Of a DNA stretch of 7,217 nucleotides, positions 5,759-7,217 are shown piece after piece. Within the stretch, counting starts at the first letter, position 1. Each line of letters opens with the position of its first letter. The notes beneath the pieces are model-generated. The model was given only the letters and a program-made list of their open reading frames with translations, made no database searches and had not been told where the DNA came from. Source of the stretch: JAGMDK01 sp023128695 (lineage in GTDB: Bacteria > Planctomycetota > Phycisphaerae > UBA1845 > Fen-1342); assembly GCA_030628805.1 (NCBI GenBank), contig DAOVQG010000244.1, forward strand, positions 1 to 7,217. Reading direction: 5' to 3'. Made by a program: the position numbers and the translations under genes.

Positions 5759-6457
5759 TGGAATCAGGCCACAGAGCAACAACGCCGTCGTCGGCTCCGG
5801 CACGACGAGTGAGAGTACGGCCCCGTCCCAGACGGCTCCCGCGGTGTGGTAACTCCACTGCACGTCGTTGAAGCCGGCGCCGCCGTCCTGGTGGCCGATG
5901 GTCGCGATCTGCCCGCCGTTGGGATGCGGCTGCTGAATGTCGTCATAGATGAACTGGGCGTAGATGTGGTCCGGGCCGGGGTCGCTGAAGATCTTGACCT
6001 GGAAGCGGCAGGTGTTGGTGCTGCCGGTGAAATGCTTGTCGTGCCATTGGATGATGAGGACGCTGCCGCCACCGTCCGGCGTGGTAAACGTTTGCATGAA
6101 CACGTCGCCCGTCTCGTTGCCGATGTCGTCCCCGAACGGCACGAGGGCCTGGTCGCCGTCCCAGATGTTCATGTTGCCGATCGGGTCCGTGACCGGGGGT
6201 TGGGCATGAGCCGTCTCGAACCCGACGACGCCGTTGTTGGCCACCCAGCAGGTATCCCCGGAAAAAACGGCGTTGGAGACGGTCAGGGTGATCGGCACGA
6301 CATCGTCATCGTCGAGGCCCAGAGCATCACCCGTGGCGGAGATGTCGGTAAAGGTCCCCGCCAGATCGGACCGGAAAAAAAGCGTCCCCGCCCCGGCGCT
6401 CCCTGCCACCCCCACAGCCAGAGCAACCGGCAGCCACCAGAGTCGATTCGGCATCAT
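5738..6457 (-). CDS. Exported PEP-CTERM sorting-domain protein
   Basis: The 239-residue protein should be exported and processed by an exosortase at its C-terminal sorting signal. Start ATG 6457 has a strong ribosome binding site, GGAAGGAGG (6467-6475), ending nine bases upstream; the open frame reaches 6514 but lacks such a site. Residues 1-23 form a signal peptide (PNR, hydrophobic core, AGA cleavage site). The body is rich in Gly, Asp and aromatic residues. CWVANNGVVGFE (70-81), ALVPFGDD (104-111), IIQWHDKHF (135-143) and CRFQVKIF (150-157) recall nidogen-like or related extracellular beta domains. C70 and C150 could form a disulfide. PEP is at 220-222, followed by a hydrophobic segment (225-236) and RQR (237-239). 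The last six codons and stop match a dispersed repeat end. The exact role is unknown; a structural matrix or surface protein is the best guess. Confidence 0.9.
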   Translation of the reverse strand: MMPNRLWWLPVALAVGVAGSAGAGTLFFRSDLAGTFTDISATGDALGLDDDDVVPITLTVSNAVFSGDTCWVANNGVVGFETAHAQPPVTDPIGNMNIWDGDQALVPFGDDIGNETGDVFMQTFTTPDGGGSVLIIQWHDKHFTGSTNTCRFQVKIFSDPGPDHIYAQFIYDDIQQPHPNGGQIATIGHQDGGAGFNDVQWSYHTAGAVWDGAVLSLVVPEPTTALLLCGLIPLMLRQR

Positions 6458-6529
6458 GGTGTCAGGCCTCCTTCCAAATCGCGACGTGCCCGCCACGGCG
6501 GCGCGGCTGAACATACTCTTCCCATTCTC

Positions 6530-6557
6530 AGCATAGCGATTCAGCCCACTCTTTCAA
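6530..6557 (-). promoter_or_regulatory. Candidate sigma70-like promoter for the PEP-CTERM gene
   Basis: On the minus strand TTGAAA (6557-6552, five of six) is followed by 16 bases and TATGCT (6535-6530, four of six). Transcription would begin near 6523, giving a leader of about 65 bases with the strong ribosome binding site at its end. A perfect 12-base palindrome abuts the -35 box. Confidence 0.4.
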
Positions 6558-6567
6558 AGATATCTTT
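6556..6567. promoter_or_regulatory. Perfect 12-base palindrome, possible operator
   Basis: AAAGATATCTTT is a perfect palindrome overlapping the upstream edge of the candidate -35 box of the PEP-CTERM gene. The position suits a regulator site. An AT-rich palindrome of this length in GC-rich DNA is notable, but nothing else supports binding. Confidence 0.25.
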
Positions 6568-6581
6568 CCCACTTCACGCTA

Positions 6582-6701
6582 CTAGCCCCAAAACAAGCGT
6601 GCCATAATGGCTTCTTGGTCGGCCGCGGGCCGGCCCGTGGGCGCGCAAAACGACACCGGGCCGGCCCACTCGTGGGTCAGCGTCAAATGTTCAGGGGCTA
6701 G
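6582..6701. repeat. CTAG-bounded 120-bp element downstream of the RiPP-like gene
   Basis: The element begins CTAGCCCC and ends GGGGCTAG. Reading inward from each end, the match extends to CTAGCCCC-NN-AACA. Inside, the perfect palindrome GGGCCGGCCC occurs twice (6627-6636 and 6658-6667). The element lies 11 bases after the stop codon of the precursor gene. It has the same CTAG boundary as the 1576-1651 element but a different sequence, so it may be a second family. Confidence 0.65.
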
Positions 6702-6712
6702 CCTACCGGCTG

Positions 6713-6985
6713 CTATGCAACAACGGCTCCACCAGCCACGGGGATTGTATAGCTGGTGCTCGGCGGCCCATCCGTGATCGAGCTGCCACATGGTGGAACC
6801 ACCGGCACACGCTCCGCCTGTAGCTGTAGCACTAGCACTCCGGGGGCTCCGAGAACAGCCGGACCACCGTGCCCGGCAGCAGCTAGTCCATTCGGGTTGG
6901 CTCCACCCGCGACGCGCAGCAGCTCCGAATCTTGTAGAGCTCGAACAGTTTCCCTATTCAACACCAGTTTCTTACTCGTCCGCAT
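6713..6985 (-). CDS. RiPP-like precursor peptide with class I lanthipeptide-type leader
   Basis: The 90-residue peptide has a leader of residues 1-28 containing KKLVLNRETVRAL and ELLRVAGG, then a 62-residue candidate core. The pattern LxLNxETxRxL...ELxxVxGG is the one found in leaders annotated as class I lanthipeptide or GG-type natural product precursors in Bacteroidota and other Gram-negative bacteria; cleavage is expected after G27-G28. The ribosome binding site AAGGAG (6992-6997) lies six bases from ATG 6985. The core is Gly/Ala/Val/Pro-rich. It has one Cys (C66) and a Ser/Thr-rich segment just after it: S68, S69, T71, S76, T77, S78 and T80. One Cys allows at most one lanthionine ring, which is unusual, so another modification or a damaged core is possible. 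No modifying enzyme or transporter is in the window. Product and activity are unknown. Confidence 0.75.
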   Translation of the reverse strand: MRTSKKLVLNRETVRALQDSELLRVAGGANPNGLAAAGHGGPAVLGAPGVLVLQLQAERVPVVPPCGSSITDGPPSTSYTIPVAGGAVVA

Positions 6986-7004
6986 GGCATACTCCTTGTA
7001 TGAA

Positions 7005-7014
7005 AGGTTAACCT
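7005..7014. promoter_or_regulatory. Perfect 10-base palindrome upstream of the RiPP-like gene
   Basis: AGGTTAACCT is a perfect palindrome 19 bases upstream of the ATG and just beyond the ribosome binding site. It could be an operator, but length and position are the only support. Confidence 0.2.
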
Positions 7015-7100
7015 ATCCATCAACTTCCACGTTCCACGCATTCCGTAGCCTCGTCGCGACAGAAGAAATCCGTAAGAGTTCAGCCGTATGCAACAAGCTT

Positions 7101-7128
7101 TCAGCAATCAGCTTTCAGCGGTCAGCCA
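7101..7128. repeat. Heptameric tandem repeat GCTGANN, right array (minus-strand sense)
   Basis: Four units, TCAGCAA, TCAGCTT, TCAGCGG and TCAGCCA, lie end to end. Their reverse complements are NNGCTGA, the same heptad as at 108-135 on the other strand. The last unit overlaps the first bases of repeat R1. Confidence 0.8.
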
Positions 7129-7207
7129 TTTGCGCTGTTCGGTGAGCAGGTGCCTAACAGCACTCATGTTGTCACGTTGCTCTCAATAACACGTTATTTG
7201 TGACATT
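7124..7207. repeat. Dispersed repeat R1, right copy
   Basis: This is the direct partner of 1-84, same orientation, same length and no gaps. The first 10 bases and the last 24 are identical. TGTCAC (7169-7174) and GTGACA (7200-7205) form an inverted pair that is absent from the left copy. Confidence 0.8.
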
Positions 7208-7217
7208 CGGTCGCTAT

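Larger units (their letters stand above)
6986..7217. other. Upstream region of the RiPP-like gene, ending in repeats
   Basis: These 232 bases hold the ribosome binding site of the precursor gene, a palindrome (7005-7014), a GCTGANN heptad array (7101-7128) and repeat R1 (7124-7207). I found no convincing -35/-10 pair and no gene. Confidence 0.6.

Noticed and set aside
5846..6607. 253-residue plus-strand open frame
   Set aside because: It lies antisense to the PEP-CTERM gene, with no ribosome binding site or recognisable domain, while the minus strand has a strong ribosome binding site, signal peptide and sorting tail.
6582..6791. 69-residue minus-strand open frame starting MWQLDHG
   Set aside because: It overlaps the precursor gene in another frame and runs through a palindromic repeat. 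It has no ribosome binding site of note, and its upstream part is discussed only as a possible frameshift signal.

Overview
The window reads as a high-GC bacterial chromosome segment, most likely from a planctomycete. This is an inference from a PEP-CTERM/exosortase-type surface protein, an exopolysaccharide-type glycosyltransferase cluster, a short peptide with a lanthipeptide-like GG leader, and very dense palindromic and heptameric intergenic repeats. No phylogenetic marker gene is present, so the phylum is not proven.

Layout: every protein gene lies on the minus strand, so the reading order is right to left. The right end (6986-7217) is repeat-rich and carries the upstream region of a 90-residue RiPP-like precursor (6985-6713). 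A CTAG-bounded repeat (6582-6701) and a candidate promoter separate it from an exported PEP-CTERM protein (6457-5738). A tRNA-Ser(UGA) gene (5561-5645) lies on the plus strand. Left of it is the glycan block: GT4 glycosyltransferase (5440-4217), ExoA-like GT2 glycosyltransferase overlapping it by ATGA (4220-3174), DegT/DnrJ-type PLP aminotransferase (2894-1689) and a second GT4 glycosyltransferase (1484-318). The left end (1-317) is only repeats.

How the genes may fit together: the two GT4 enzymes and the GT2 enzyme look like assembly enzymes for a lipid-linked or secreted polysaccharide. The DegT-family enzyme probably supplies an amino sugar for it. In many bacteria exosortase/PEP-CTERM systems occur together with exopolysaccharide clusters, so the PEP-CTERM protein may sit in the matrix made by this block; that is inference. 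No exosortase, flippase, polymerase, initiating phosphoglycosyltransferase, lanthipeptide synthetase or peptidase-transporter is in the window.

The most unusual signals are the orphan RiPP-like precursor; a PEP-CTERM sorting tail whose last six codons and stop match the end of a dispersed palindromic repeat; two copies of one hairpin family placed 18-19 nt upstream of two different start codons; and an 84-bp ungapped direct repeat (about 82% identical) at both ends of the window.
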